Of a stretch of 64,000 nt of DNA, positions 1-11,575 are shown piece by piece. Where the stretch lies: positions 806,001 to 870,000 of the forward strand of contig OZ218954.1 in the NCBI GenBank assembly GCA_965112735.1, given 5' to 3'. Source of the stretch: Phaeosaccion multiseriatum (lineage: Eukaryota; Ochrophyta, other classes). The notes under the pieces are model-generated. The model was not told where the DNA came from and searched no databases. It saw nothing but the letters and a program-made list of their open reading frames with translations. Position 1 is the stretch's first letter. The number at the start of each line of letters is the position of its first letter. Both the position numbers and the translations under genes were made by a program.

Positions 1-236
1 ACTGAAACTGGAACTGAATCGATCGACAGACGATCAACTGGACTCGGTCGGGCTCAGACAGACGCAGAAGCTTGCACCACCACCAACGGGTACCCCAACA
101 TGGGGGACCCAACATGGGGGGCTTGGCGTGTGCTGCCTTGGACAAGGTCCATTGGAAAAGGTCCAGCACCCATAACGTGAACCCTGGGGACTCAGTCATG
201 GACTGCGAGGGACCGTAGGGCCGTTGGTGGTACGGC
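1..236. other. Spacer downstream of lipase A
   Basis: No gene seen. It starts with ACTGAAACTGGAACTGAA, one of the dispersed GAAACT tracts, and has a short tandem of CCCAACATGGGGG near 100-118. The last bases before the lipase stop share the ACCAACGGCCCTA flank with copy B. Confidence 0.6.
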
Positions 237-3200
237 TTATTTGTGCACTGGAAGTCGCACTTCGTTTATTGCCCTCGCCAACGAGGTTCGCAGGCCCACG
301 CCCTCTTCGAACTTCACCCCGTTATGGAGCATTGGGCTCCACCATCTCGCTGCGATAGATGGATACACGGATAGACAGGCAGAGGAAGTAGTAAGACAAG
401 TATTATACATACCACACATATACATGTCTGTGGCGAATCGCTGCCATAAGCTGCCATCGACCCTTATGACCCACCTGGCACCTTGCGTCCGTGCTCGTGA
501 AGCATGTCCGTTCCTTTGTTGATGAGGCCCGCGTCTCTTTCAAGGCCCGCTGTGTACGCCACGGTCGTGAGCATCACCTGCAACGGTTGGTGGTACAACA
601 GCAGTAGCAGCAGCAGTTGGTGATACAGATAAGCCGCGGCAGCTGACGACGCAGCAGACGCAGTAGCAGCAACAGTTGGTTATACAGGCGTGACAGTCTC
701 ACTTCCTCCCTTCACTGACCTCAAGATTGTGGTAGTTGGCAGCAAACCCCATGTCCCCCCTCCAGGCGTCGGGATGCATGACCCAGGGGGTCCAGAACTT
801 GTACAGCAGATCTGTGTGGAGCACGTAGCCATCGCCTGCGCGGTCCTTGCCGGCCACCTGTTCAGTTTCAGTTTCAGTTTCAGTTTCAGTTCATTTGAGC
901 TTGTCTAGACCTTGCACCCGCCAGTGATCGATGATTGCCAATCAAGAGGTCGGGAGGGTCATACCCCCTCCCTCCCTCTCCTTCCTCTCTCCCTCTCCTC
1001 CCTCCCTCCCTCCCTCCCTCTCTCTCTCTCCCTCCCTCCCTCCCCTCCCTCTCTCCCTCCTCTCCCTCCCTCTCTTTCCCTCCCTCCCTTCCTGCCTCCC
1101 CTATTGAACGCACTCTTACCATCTTGCCGAGAGGGCCCAGGAAGGCGTTAAAAGGCCCCAGGAGGGACTTGACTGACATGGAGAAGCCTGGCCAGAACAC
1201 GGGAACGGGGTCGAGCCGGAACGCGTCGCCTATGTGCTTGTAGCTCTGGCACAAGAAGTGAATAGAAGGAGGGAGGAGGACAGGCCAGGGAGAAGCGGGG
1301 GTGGTGTTGGTGGTGGTTAGGGTTAAGTTACTGGGGAGGAAAAAACAGGAGGAAGAGGAGGAGGAGGAGAAGAAGAAGGAGAGCATGGAGAAGGAGAAGG
1401 AGCGAGGGGGGCGACGAGCAGGAGATGTAGCAGCAGAAGCAGCAGCTGTAGTAGTAGTAGTAGTAGTAGTAATAGCTTAGAAGTACTAAAAGTAGGAATA
1501 GGAGCAGGAGTAGTCCACCCCCACTTACCGTAGCAACGACGTTTAAAGGGGTAGGCACAATGTCCCCTCTCTGGTAGTAATGCCTGCATCGAGGAGAGAA
1601 GCAGGAGGAGGAGGAGGAGGAGGAGGAGGAGGAGGAGGAGGAGGAGGAGGGAGGAAGAGCAGGAGGAGGAGGGGGAGGAGGAGGAGGAGGAGGAGGAGGA
1701 GGAGGAGGAGGAGGAGGAGGAGGAGGAGGAGGAGGAGGAGGAGGAGGCGGCAGAAGGGGGGTCAAGAGAGACCAAGATGGGGCCACAGTAGTAGTGCTAG
1801 AAGAGCAGCAGTAGCAGCAGTTGGTGATACAGTAGAAGTCACAGACAATGACTGACTACTGCGTAATCTTCTAGCCTGGTGCCGAGCTACTACCCTAGCA
1901 CGGCACCATCACACACTTTACTCTACTCTGCCCTTATTACTCTACCCTTGACGTACTCTACCCTGCCCCATCACATACCCTATCCTACTCTACACACCTG
2001 AAGTCGACATTCAAGTCACTGTGGGGTGGTCACGTGATGATGACGAAGGTGCAGGTCAGTAAGGACCACCAGCCAGAGAGCACATGAGAGCGAAGAGTCA
2101 AGGACACATGGAGGGGCGAGTGAGTGAGTGGGTGCGTGAATGAGTATTGTGTGGTTGGATGGGTGCTTGAGTGAGTGAGTGTGTGGGTGGGTGAGGGAGA
2201 GAGGATCAGCGGCGGGAGCATGTCAGGTGCACGGTCCGCCTGGCCGTCCAAGAGCGAAGGCTGGGAGAAGAGAGACAGAGAGAAGAGCAGCAGCGTAGGG
2301 AGAGAATAGAGTTCCCCCCCTCACCTCAACCTCACTTTACTTCGCTCCACTCCACTCCACTCCACGCAACTCCACGCCCCCACCCTCCCCTCCCCACTCC
2401 ACCATTTTTACCTGAAAGCTGTCCCCAGGGCTTTGCTCCCTACCGTTGGGCTGCAAAATACCCTCGCGCGCACCTTCACCAGTCCTCCATCCGAGGCCTT
2501 GGCCCACTCCTTCACCTCCTTCTTCGATCCATCCTCCGACGCCGCTTGGTACTCCTTGTGCTTGTTGACCTGCAGCACCACGTCAAGGGCGGCGACGGTG
2601 GCCAGTGCGGATCCAAGACTGTGTCCACTCATAGTGATGGTGTCTACCTGACCCACACCCTTGCCCTTCCCCCTCCTGTTCCCCTTGCTACCATCAACCT
2701 CCAGATACTCCTTGACAACACCCCTAACGCAGGCCATCAGCGAAGTATCTAATTCAAAGTCCTCCACCACCTTTTTGTTCTGTGCGGGATGAACGACTTC
2801 CTTTAGGCCCGGGACGGCTTCGGATACCTGTGTGTGTAAGTCAATGAACCACGGAGTGTTTGCCATCCATTGGAAAGAGAACGATGGAAGGAAGGAAGGA
2901 GGGCAGTTAGAGAGGAGACAGGTCCGCAATCAATCAATGAATGTAGTGTGGTCACAGAAAGCAGGCTAAGTGACAGGATGTTGCCGACTACAAGGGCATC
3001 TGCCACTGCGTACCTCAGCCAGGAGGCTGCCGATATCGCCTGCCAGTGAGGACTCGGAGTCCTCGCCCATGCTGGAAAACTTATCGTCGTCCCCATCACG
3101 TGAGTAGAGCCCCAAGAACCCCCTGTGAGTGAGTGAGTGAGGGAGAGAGTTAGAGGAGGAGGAGGAGGAGGAGGAGGAGGAGGAGGAGGAGCAGCAGCAG

Positions 3201-5892
3201 CAGCCGAAGGAGGAGGGGATTCGGGGGGAGGTGAAGAGCAGGAGAAGGAGCAGGAGGAGGTTCAGGAGGAGGTTCAGGAGGAGGTTCAGGAGAAGAAGAA
3301 GAAGAAGAAGAAGAAGAAGAAGAAGAAGAAGAAGAAGAAGAAGAAGAAGAAGAAGAAGAAGAAGAAGAAGAAGAAGAAGAAGAAGAAAGAGAGGGGGAGG
3401 AGGAGGAGGAGGAGGAGGAGGAGGAGGAGGAGCCCTCACTCCCTCACAGCCTCCCTCCGTGCGTCTTGGTCTTCCCGTATGCTTCCCGTATGTACCTACC
3501 TGTGGATGCCAATGTTGTAACACTCCTTGCCCTTGTGCTCTGTCTTGGTCGGCAGGAGGGGCATGAGGAAGAGCCAGCGCATCCAGGACACCCACTTCTG
3601 CTCCCTCTCCTTGCGCTTGTGCCAGAGGACCTGTTTTGCGATCCACCCGGCACACATCAGACAGACAGACAGACAGATAGACAGACAGACAGAGCACAGC
3701 GTGCGTTAGTATGCATCAGCACACAGATACTACCGCCAAAAAAAAGGCGGCGTCCCAAGAGGCGGAGATAGAGGCATATGGGGGAGGGGGGGGGGGGGGA
3801 TTAGAGGCGTATGGGCTTACTCACCATGCCGGCCTTGGCGTCTTCTTGCCACTCCAGCGCGGTGAGCGTGCCTCTGAAGATGATGCTCAGGTCTCTTTTG
3901 CTCTCCGAGTAGCCCACAAAGCCGGCGAAGGTGGACTGTTCGTCGTCGGGATCGTCCGCATCGGCCAGCAGCGCAGTCGCGGTGGAGTAGAGCAGTTTGA
4001 CAACGACGAAGTCCTTAGGGAGGCTCTTGATATTTGCCTGGGGTTATGGATGGGGGGCGGAGGGGGAGGGGAGGGGCAGGGGGGGAGGGCGGGAAGAAGG
4101 GAGGGAGGGAGGGAAGAAGGGAGGGAGGGAGACACGGTGGGTGAGAGAGAGTCATGGGTGGAGGGAGAGAGAGGCAGACATGGAGGCCGGCCGGGAGAGA
4201 GAGAGGTGGGAGGAGTGTGTTCGGTTGCGCGAGAGGAAAGCAAGGCCAGGTAGTGCCATGTATGGGTGTTGGTCCTATTCATACACACACGCCTGTCGTC
4301 TTCCTTCTGTTCCTGTTTCCCCTTACTCCCCCCTCCGTACCTTGATGAACATCGTGAGCAGGTCCCTGATGCAAGGGCCCTCGTGCTCATGTTTCCCGTC
4401 ACCAAGGATACAGCACCCGTAGTTTCTGTTTGTCGCGAGCGGTGCAATGCACAAGGGGGAGGAGGAGGAGGGAGTGGAGGAGGAGGAGGAGGAGGAGGAG
4501 GAGGAGGAGGAGGAGGAGGAGGAGGAGGAGGAGGAGGGGGAGGAGGAGGAGGAGGAGGAGGAGGAGGAGGAGGAGGAGGAGGAGGAGGAGGAGGAGGAGG
4601 AGCAGGAGGAGGAGGACGGGGAGGACGGGGAGGGGGAAGAGAGAGAAGGACGACTCGTGAGAGAAGAAGCCGCCACACGAGGCATCACAGAGATGGAGCG
4701 AGAGGAGGTAGACAGGCATACGGGCAGGCAGGCAGGAACACAGACAAGCCTGTCTCTCCCTCTCGCTCTCTCTCGCCCCCCCTCCTCTCTTCCCTCCCTC
4801 TCTCTCTCCCTTCCCCTCTTGTCCTCCTACTCACTTGTTGGTCGGGTCAGTAACGAAGAGATCGTACACGGCTTGCACCATTTCTCCATACATGACGTCT
4901 TCCCTTATACCATCCGCACCCGTCTTTAGGCCTAGCAAGCGTGCCTTGACCTTCTTCGCCTGGTGTGGCCACGTCATTCGCATACGGAGGTACACTCTGA
5001 AGAGAGGGAGGGAGGGAGGGAGGGAGAAAGGGGAGGGTGAGAGAGGGAGAGCGTGAGAGGGAGGGAGAGACGCACAGAGCGAGAGAGAGGGCAAGCAAAG
5101 CCCCCCCCACCCCCACTGCTCCTTACCTACCACACTCTACCTCCTCCCACTCCTTCCTTCCTTCCTTCCCAGCGGTTACGGGCCACTATTCCTCCTCCTC
5201 CTGCTCCTCCTCCTCAGCTCAGCTCCTCTACAGGAGTCCGTCACTCTGGCAACCCCTCAACGCCCCTCAGAAGTGAATAAGCCCCCTCCCCGCCCGCACT
5301 CACTCGATATACTTGTAGCTGGCGAAGACGCCCAGCACCACCAAGGTACCCACAATGGCCTGCTTGGCTCGTCCCTCGGGGAGCTTGTCCACGACTCCAA
5401 AGAACGATTTCACCGCGCCGTACACTGGACCAAGGAGCGTGTCTTTCAAGCCATCTGCAAAGTCTCCCAGGCCCATGTCGCTGCGTAGGTAGGACGAGAG
5501 CAACGGACGAACAGAGGAAGAAGACGTACTCAGCAAGAGGGTGGAGAGAAGGGGAGGCAGGGGTAGGCGAAGGCCGGGGTGGATTCTTCCCTTGTCCCTT
5601 GTCTCCTTTCAGCGCATATCGCTACCACCTCTTTGCCCAGCCCCAGCAGATAGCATCCGAGGGGTTTGCTCCCTTTGTCGCCTGACCTCGGTTGGCTTAC
5701 TAGTAAATCCTTCCCTTAGAAAGGTCACGGAACATCGTCGTCGACAAAGCTTTTCATTTCATATCCGCACCTGAGGTCTTGTGTACCTGAATCGAAGAAG
5801 GCCGCAGTGCCAGCTGGGGCATTGGGCAGCAGCACACAGAGCAAGAGGACGGCTTTGCTCACGCGCCAACCACCACGCAGCCGCGCAAGCAT
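237..5892 (-). CDS. Class 3 (alpha/beta-hydrolase) lipase, copy A, 14 exons, 656 aa
   Basis: Exons on the minus strand, 5' to 3': 5892-5771, 5480-5304, 4996-4835, 4425-4341, 4037-3825, 3630-3500, 3122-3014, 2827-2412, 2018-1998 (21-nt microexon), 1583-1529, 1245-1120, 857-720, 577-475, 349-237. All phases agree and the stop is TAA. The N-terminus is a signal peptide ending ...AGTAAFFDSG, a Phe-containing site that fits heterokont plastid targeting. A membrane segment follows in exon 2 (IVGTLVVLGVFASYKYIE). Class 3 lipase signatures are the oxyanion block FRGT in exon 5, the nucleophile elbow GHSLGSA (Ser about 403) and the Asp in RGDIVP (about 486). The catalytic His is uncertain: the one in YKHIGDAF or one further downstream. 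Family function is hydrolysis of acyl esters of glycerolipids. The partner gene at 13305-18570 has the same exon structure. Substrate unknown. Confidence 0.85.
611..628 (+). repeat. Dispersed motif copy (lipase A intron 12)
   Basis: CAGCAGTTGGTGATACAG. Relative to lipase A the orientation is antisense (CTGTATCACCAACTGCTG), 34 nt before the exon 13 acceptor. A variant (GGTTGGTGGTACAAC) lies between, directly at the acceptor. Copy B has the same arrangement at 18183-18229. Confidence 0.8.
1595..1747. repeat. (GGA)n array in lipase A intron
   Basis: Nearly pure GGA trinucleotide on the plus strand, CTC on the gene's sense strand, in the intron between the microexon and exon 10. Copy B has CTA and CTC arrays in the neighbouring introns (17428-17478, 17596-17650). 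Confidence 0.9.
1998..2018 (-). other. 21-nt microexon of lipase copy A
   Basis: On the minus strand the 21 bases are preceded by CCCCACAG and followed by GTGTGTAG. Joined phase 2 to phase 2 it adds S-D-L-N-V-D-F, linking ...GTAF to RHYYQRGDIVP and restoring the usual class 3 lipase spacing between the Ser elbow and the catalytic Asp. The identical microexon with identical flanks sits at 17098-17118 in copy B. Confidence 0.85.
3150..3432. repeat. (GGA)n and (GAA)n arrays in lipase A intron
   Basis: GGA units at 3150-3191, GAA units at about 3292-3388, then GGA again to 3432. The sense strand of the gene reads CTC/TTC, placing a long pyrimidine run in the intron before exon 7. Confidence 0.9.
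4458..4632. repeat. (GGA)n array in lipase A intron 3
   Basis: Long GGA run, CTC on the sense strand, between exons 3 and 4. The matching intron of copy B carries a (CTT)n run instead (14803-14894), so the arrays have turned over since the duplication. Confidence 0.9.
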
Positions 5893-6109
5893 CCTGAAAG
5901 AAGGGGACTGATATGTGTGTGCCCAGCACGCAAGGTTAAAACCAGGGGGGAGCGAAAATGAAAATTTTCTCCCCCCCGAAAGTCCGCCACTTGAATGTGT
6001 GTGTGCGACTCGTCGGAAGCGGATCGGGAAGTTCGATGTTCCGTGAGGTGATCCTGCAACTTCACGCCAGTTACATGTAGTGATAAGAGGCTCACGTGTG
6101 TGTGTGTGA

Positions 6110-6262
<153 letters not shown>

Positions 6263-6460
6263 GGTGTGAGGCTGCCGCAAGTTCTTGGCAATTGCGGACA
6301 AAAGGTGTTTATGTGAAGTGCATGATGAATAGGAAGAGTTGACCCCTGCTGTGACGTGCTACCGAAATCCGGGCAGCATACAACTGGCGAAGTGTGGTGT
6401 GTTGGCAGTTGGAGCTGCCAAGCCCCCATCCACTGCCGCCTCTCCCGCCACCTCTACCGC

Positions 6461-7095
6461 CTCCCTTCCTTCCCTCCCTCCCTCGCCCCCTCCCTCCCTC
6501 CCTCCCTCCCTCCCTCCCTCCTTCCCTCCCCTACCCCCCTCCCTCCATCCCTCCCTCCCTCGCCCCCTCCCTCCCTCCCGCCCTCCCTCCATCCCTCCCT
6601 ACCCTCCCTCCCTCCCTCCCTCCCTCCCTCCCTCCCTCCCTCCCTCCCTCCCTCCCTCCCTCCCTCCCTCCCTCCCCTCCCTCCCCTCCCTCCCTCCCTC
6701 TCTGCCTCCCTCCCAAGCCTCAAAATATCCTCCCCCGCATGATGAGGAAGGAAGGAGGGAGGGAGGGAGGGAGGGAGGGAGGAGGGAGGGAGGGAGGGAG
6801 GGAGGGAGGGAGGGAGGGAGGGAGGGAGGGAGGGAGGGAGGGAGGGAGGGAGGGAGGGAGGGAGGGAGGGAGGGAGGGAGGGAGGGAGGGAGGGAGGGAG
6901 GGAGGGAGGGAGGGAGGGAGGGAGGGAGGGAGGGAGGGAGGGAGGGAGGGAGGGAGGGAGGAAGGGAGGGAGGAAGGGAGGGAGGGAGGGTGGGAGGGAT
7001 GGAGGGAGGGATGGAGGGAGGGGGGTAGGGGAGGGAAGGAGGGAGGGAGGGAGGGAGGGAGGGAGGGAGGGAGGGAGGGAGAGGGGTAGGGGAAG
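6461..7095. repeat. Facing (CCCT)n and (GGGA)n arrays
   Basis: About 250 bp of CCCT with minor variants (6461-6712) is followed after about 35 bp by about 345 bp of almost perfect GGGA (6748-7095). Each half is the reverse complement of the other, so together they form a near-palindromic block able to fold as a long hairpin. Confidence 0.92.
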
Positions 7096-7271
7096 GAGGG
7101 ATGTGGCAGTGGAGTGATGGCACTGGATGGGGATCTCCGAAGGGTCCGCCCCGCCAAGCGCATGGATAGACGTACGGCACTCACGTCAGCCTCGCGAGCG
7201 GCGTGGTCCTAGTCCGCTACCTCGTCGTTCTCGCAGTAGGCGCTCTCCTCATTCCCACCATCATCTTCCGT

Positions 7272-7425
<154 letters not shown>

Positions 7426-7760
7426 CTTCCGCCCCCCGCCCTTCTTTGCCCCCCCCGCAGACTTCTCGGGCTCCGGGCTTCTGGGCCATAGCCCCCTCCA
7501 GGCTTCGGGCTTCTGGCCGCAGGCCAGCGCGGGTTTCTGCGCCGCAGGTTAGCGGTCTGGGCTTCAGGCTTCTCAGGGGGGCTCAGGAGGGCGGGGGGGG
7601 GGAGAGATATCAGCCCTGGGCTTCTTGCTTTCGGCCGCAGGCCGCCTCAGGCTTCTGCTTATCGGGGGGCCAGAGAAGTCCTGCGGGGAGCCGACCTTCT
7701 CCTCTTTCCTCTCTTCCTCCACCACCTCTCTTCCCCTTCGCCCTGTTTCTCTCTCACGCA

Positions 7761-7764
<4 letters not shown>

Positions 7765-7812
<48 letters not shown>

Positions 7813-7837
7813 GGACACACACACACACACACACATC

Positions 7838-7891
<54 letters not shown>

Positions 7892-7900
7892 CACACATAC
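7765..7900. repeat. (CA)n microsatellite
   Basis: CA dinucleotide with AAGGACACAC and ATCAACAC interruptions. A further CA/CG-mixed stretch lies at 8205-8345. Confidence 0.92.
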
Positions 7901-8851
7901 ACACACACCCCACAAAGCACACACACAAAGGACACACAGGCAGGCACGTCCGCACACAGCAAGCAAGCGCAAGAAGTTGCGCGTAACGCATGCCATGGAC
8001 GAGGCCGTCATCGGAGTGGAGGTGCTCATGTGTCGTGTCGGCGGGGCTGGTAGGGGCGGTGGCCAGGCCAAAGGGGCAACAGGCAGGGCATCCACAACAA
8101 TGACGCCAAGTAGGCCTACATCGCAGGAGAAGGGTGAGCGTCGGCAGGAGAAGCAGCTGTGGAGGCAGTAGTAGTAGCACTAGTAGTGGTAGAAGTATAG
8201 TAGTAGTAGCACACACACGCGCACGCATACACGCCCCTACGAACGCACGCACGCACACACGCACACACACCGGTACAAACACACGCGCACGCACACGCAC
8301 ACGCACACACACGCACACGCACACACACACGCACACACACAAACACAAACACGTACACACACACGAACACACTTACAATCATAACAGGATTGCTGGAACA
8401 GCCAACCCTGCTCCGCTCCGCTCTGCTGTGCTGCCCTTCCACCCCACACATCCACTGCCATTCAACCCGCAAGATGATGCTGCCCCAGGGGGAAACCCGA
8501 GACTCCCCCCATTGCAATTGTAGTACTCAAATTAATAAGAATAAACGAACGCACTGGTAGGACGCTCCGTGGTGTCTTGCTTCCAACACGACGGCTCAAT
8601 CTACTTTTCTCGTAGCCTACTGGTGTATGAATATGAAAGGGAGCGAAGCAAAGCAACACCCCACAACCCCATTAAAAGAAGAAAAACAACCCAACTCAGC
8701 CAGGAAAGAAGCAAGCAAGGGATGCCACCCCATTCCAGGCAACAACACTATCACACTACAGTACAGGCCCCGCCAGCCACTCGCCGCGGAGCAGAGGCAA
8801 CCAAGGAAAGAAAAGACCGGCTTCCCCCTTCTTCACCCTCGTCCATGCATG

Positions 8852-11575
8852 TTAAATGTTGATGCTCGCGGCCACCTTGCTGGGCAGCAGGACCTCGTAC
8901 GGAATGGTGACGCCCTCGTTCCGCTTGTTGATGATGAGCTCCACCGCGTCCAAGTTGCGTTTCAAGTTGTTGTACACCGTGGGGTACTGCGAACGGAACT
9001 CCACCCACTCAATCGGATTGTTCGAGTTGGGGATGCGCTCCCCAATCTGGTCCAAGGTGGGGTTCTCAGGCGAGGCCAAGAGCCAAGACACCAGTCCCTG
9101 GAAGATGGCGAGTCCAAAACCTCGCGGATCGGTGCCACCGGGCACAGCAGCGAGGATATCAGCCGTGGTGATGTCTTCCTCGCCGTCGGGAACGCCCCCG
9201 AAGATGGAAGCAGGGCGGTTGATTGGAGTCGACGTGTACGGGTATTGCACATAGTTGAGGGCCGAGTGCTGAGCAGAGGCTGTCCACACGATGGTGGTGA
9301 GCACCTTGACGAGCACTTCCTTCTCCACAATACTCTCCGGAAAGCCCGAAATGTCCGCCTTGGTACACGCCTCGGTGCACCACTCTTGAATAATCTTGTC
9401 TGCCTTCACGTCGGCGTCGGACTCGTAGAGCTCATCAACCATGTCCGAGCAGTAGCTCCACAAGGTATCCCAAATGAGGTATCCGTCATCACGATAGCGG
9501 TACCCGTTAAACTCGTCACTGCGCCCAAAGCCGCGCTTCGCCAGCTCGTCAGGCAGCCCCGATGTCATGAAATCGTAGTCGACAAAGGCCTCCTGGACCA
9601 TTTGCACCCCCTGAGCGGTGCCGGTGGCAAAGGTTTGATCCGTAATGGCGCCTTCATCCGCCACGAGAGTTTGACGCGCCAGGTAGTTGATGCCGATGTT
9701 GTCGCGAAAGTGAGGCTTGAGGAAGCCCCCGAGGGGGTGCTTGTTCTTCTCCAGCACGTTGTGGCACGCAACAGCCATCGGCTCGACGGCCAAGTGCGTA
9801 AAGCCCAGATGGTTGGTGAACTGATGGACTTGATTGTCGGCACAGTTGACATGTAGCTTGGCGAAGAGGTACTTGTTGGGTGGGCTCGAGTCCGGCGCGT
9901 ACACAGGCGCATCCTCCCTCTCCGGCTCCAAGAGAATCCCCAGGACGGAGAGCTCCTCGGCACCAGTGCGGTAGATCAACATGGTTGGAGCATAGAGTGT
10001 GACGCCGTTGATGCTCCGATCCAAATGGCGGAGAGCCTTGTAGTCCAAGACGTAGAGACGCTTCTCCTCCACGAGCTTGTCCACATCCGAGCCATCCTTC
10101 GCCTTGAGCGCGAGGAGCTTGGCGGGAAGACTGGCCTTGTCCTCGCTCTCTACCACTCGGACATGGATGGGATTGAGGCCAGCAAAGATTTGGCGGAGGA
10201 ACTCCTCGTCTTGGGCCCAAAGGTTGTCGTACAGAATGCTCGGTTTCGGAATGTATCCTCCTTTGCCTTTCTCTGAGAAGTAGGCGGCATAGCGCTCGTA
10301 GGTGTTGGCCACCGGGATGAGCCGACGTTGCAGATCGAACTGCGACTCAATGTACTCGAAGATAGCGTTGAAGATAAGCCCAACCTTGTGAGGAGGAAGC
10401 ACCTCCGAGCGGGGCAGACCCTTGACGTTGGCGGGCAGGCCTGCCTTGCGAGAGTACTCCCAAACGGGCAGCTCCGGTGCCGAGGCGAACTTGAGGATGT
10501 CAAACGCACGACCCTTAAGGAGATTGACGGCTCCCTCCAGCTTTTTGAGCGACTGCACCTCCTGCTGGGCCTTGGACAGTGGCAAGACGTCACCTGTTCG
10601 CAAGGTCATCTCCAGGTCCACAGTCACTGTAGCGCCCACCTTGCTGCCTTCGAGGTCCAGTGTCATGGTGACGGGCTCGCCGCTGGTGAGGCCCTCCTTC
10701 TGAAGGTCTACAAGGGCGTTGCCGAGCCACCTGTCGATGCCCATCTCACGCTCGAACACTGTGATGCGGACCTTGCTCTCCTCCTTCAGCAAGTCGAAGC
10801 AAGCGGGCGCGGCGCGAAAGGAAGGAGAGCTTCCAAACTCCTTGGACTTGACGGTTACCGGCGGCGCTCCGTCCACGGCAATGTTGGCGTAGGATGTAAC
10901 CAAGAGGTTGGACGAGAGATTCTCCCCACTGACCACCGTCACGTCCAGCGTGCCCAGGGAAGGATTGATCGCACTCTGTAAGTGATCAATCCCGTCCTGG
11001 TAGCCTTTCGCTTGGGAGCCAACAAGCATGTTGACGGCGGAGGATTGGGTCCAGGAGCGCCACAAAACGTTTGTTGAGTCACCGTTGGCAGTGAGAGAAA
11101 CCACAGTCTGGATAGCCTCAATGGGGAGAGGAAGGCCTTCCAGCGAGACGAGGTCGTAGCGCAGCACATGATTGCTGGGGTCACGGGCCACCAACACTTC
11201 CTTGGTGGTCACGCCGGCGCGGTCCTTGAAGCCGAAAGTGCGGGTGTCGCCAATGTCGTTGCCGGTAGACTCATAGTCGGTGTAGATGGGCCACCAGTCG
11301 TTTAGTCCCTCGAAGTTGGAGAGGAGTCCCCACACCTTGTCGATGGGTGCATCGACCGTCCCAGTAGCAATGGCGGTGGCGGTACCATCGGGAATGGTTT
11401 CTGCTGCTGGTGCTAGTGTTGGTGGTGCTGGTGGTGTTGAGCTTCGCGCGGATGCCAGCGAGGATGCCCGCGCAATCGACTGGCGACCGACAGGGGAGTG
11501 GGCGAAGGGCGCGATGGGCGCGAACCCATCAGCAGTCGCGGCCGCGATGGCCAAGACCACCAGCTGCAGCCTCAT
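8852..11575 (-). CDS. Plastid lipoxygenase with N-terminal SRPBCC and C2-like domains, single exon, 907 aa
   Basis: The chosen start is the ATG at 11575 (MRLQLVVLAIAAATADGFAP), a signal peptide with GFAP, the typical heterokont plastid cleavage motif. The open frame runs 116 codons further upstream, but TTTTCTGTCACAG just before the ATG looks like the end of a 5' UTR intron. Domain order: SRPBCC/START-like lipid-binding fold at about 60-210 (IDKVWGLLSNFEGLNDWWP); C2-like beta domain at about 210-330 (LDVTVVSGENL); lipoxygenase domain from about 450. The iron ligands are visible: His-x4-His-x4-His in HQFTNHLGFTH (about 580-590), His and Asn in WTASAQHSALNY (about 769-773), and the C-terminal Ile of VAASINI. 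The enzyme should dioxygenate polyunsaturated fatty acids to hydroperoxides. It is intronless among multi-exon neighbours and lies between two probable plastid lipases that could release its substrate. Confidence 0.9.
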   Translation of the reverse strand: MRLQLVVLAIAAATADGFAPIAPFAHSPVGRQSIARASSLASARSSTPPAPPTLAPAAETIPDGTATAIATGTVDAPIDKVWGLLSNFEGLNDWWPIYTDYESTGNDIGDTRTFGFKDRAGVTTKEVLVARDPSNHVLRYDLVSLEGLPLPIEAIQTVVSLTANGDSTNVLWRSWTQSSAVNMLVGSQAKGYQDGIDHLQSAINPSLGTLDVTVVSGENLSSNLLVTSYANIAVDGAPPVTVKSKEFGSSPSFRAAPACFDLLKEESKVRITVFEREMGIDRWLGNALVDLQKEGLTSGEPVTMTLDLEGSKVGATVTVDLEMTLRTGDVLPLSKAQQEVQSLKKLEGAVNLLKGRAFDILKFASAPELPVWEYSRKAGLPANVKGLPRSEVLPPHKVGLIFNAIFEYIESQFDLQRRLIPVANTYERYAAYFSEKGKGGYIPKPSILYDNLWAQDEEFLRQIFAGLNPIHVRVVESEDKASLPAKLLALKAKDGSDVDKLVEEKRLYVLDYKALRHLDRSINGVTLYAPTMLIYRTGAEELSVLGILLEPEREDAPVYAPDSSPPNKYLFAKLHVNCADNQVHQFTNHLGFTHLAVEPMAVACHNVLEKNKHPLGGFLKPHFRDNIGINYLARQTLVADEGAITDQTFATGTAQGVQMVQEAFVDYDFMTSGLPDELAKRGFGRSDEFNGYRYRDDGYLIWDTLWSYCSDMVDELYESDADVKADKIIQEWCTEACTKADISGFPESIVEKEVLVKVLTTIVWTASAQHSALNYVQYPYTSTPINRPASIFGGVPDGEEDITTADILAAVPGGTDPRGFGLAIFQGLVSWLLASPENPTLDQIGERIPNSNNPIEWVEFRSQYPTVYNNLKRNLDAVELIINKRNEGVTIPYEVLLPSKVAASINI

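Noticed and set aside
6339-7184. Long open frames in the CCCT/GGGA block (Pro-Ser-Leu and Gly-Arg-Glu repeats on both strands)
   Set aside because: They are open only because tetranucleotide arrays lack stops in every frame; no domain, start context or splice structure.
8627-9856. 409-codon open frame on the plus strand
   Set aside because: Antisense shadow of the lipoxygenase; no family match, and the opposite strand has intact iron-ligand motifs.
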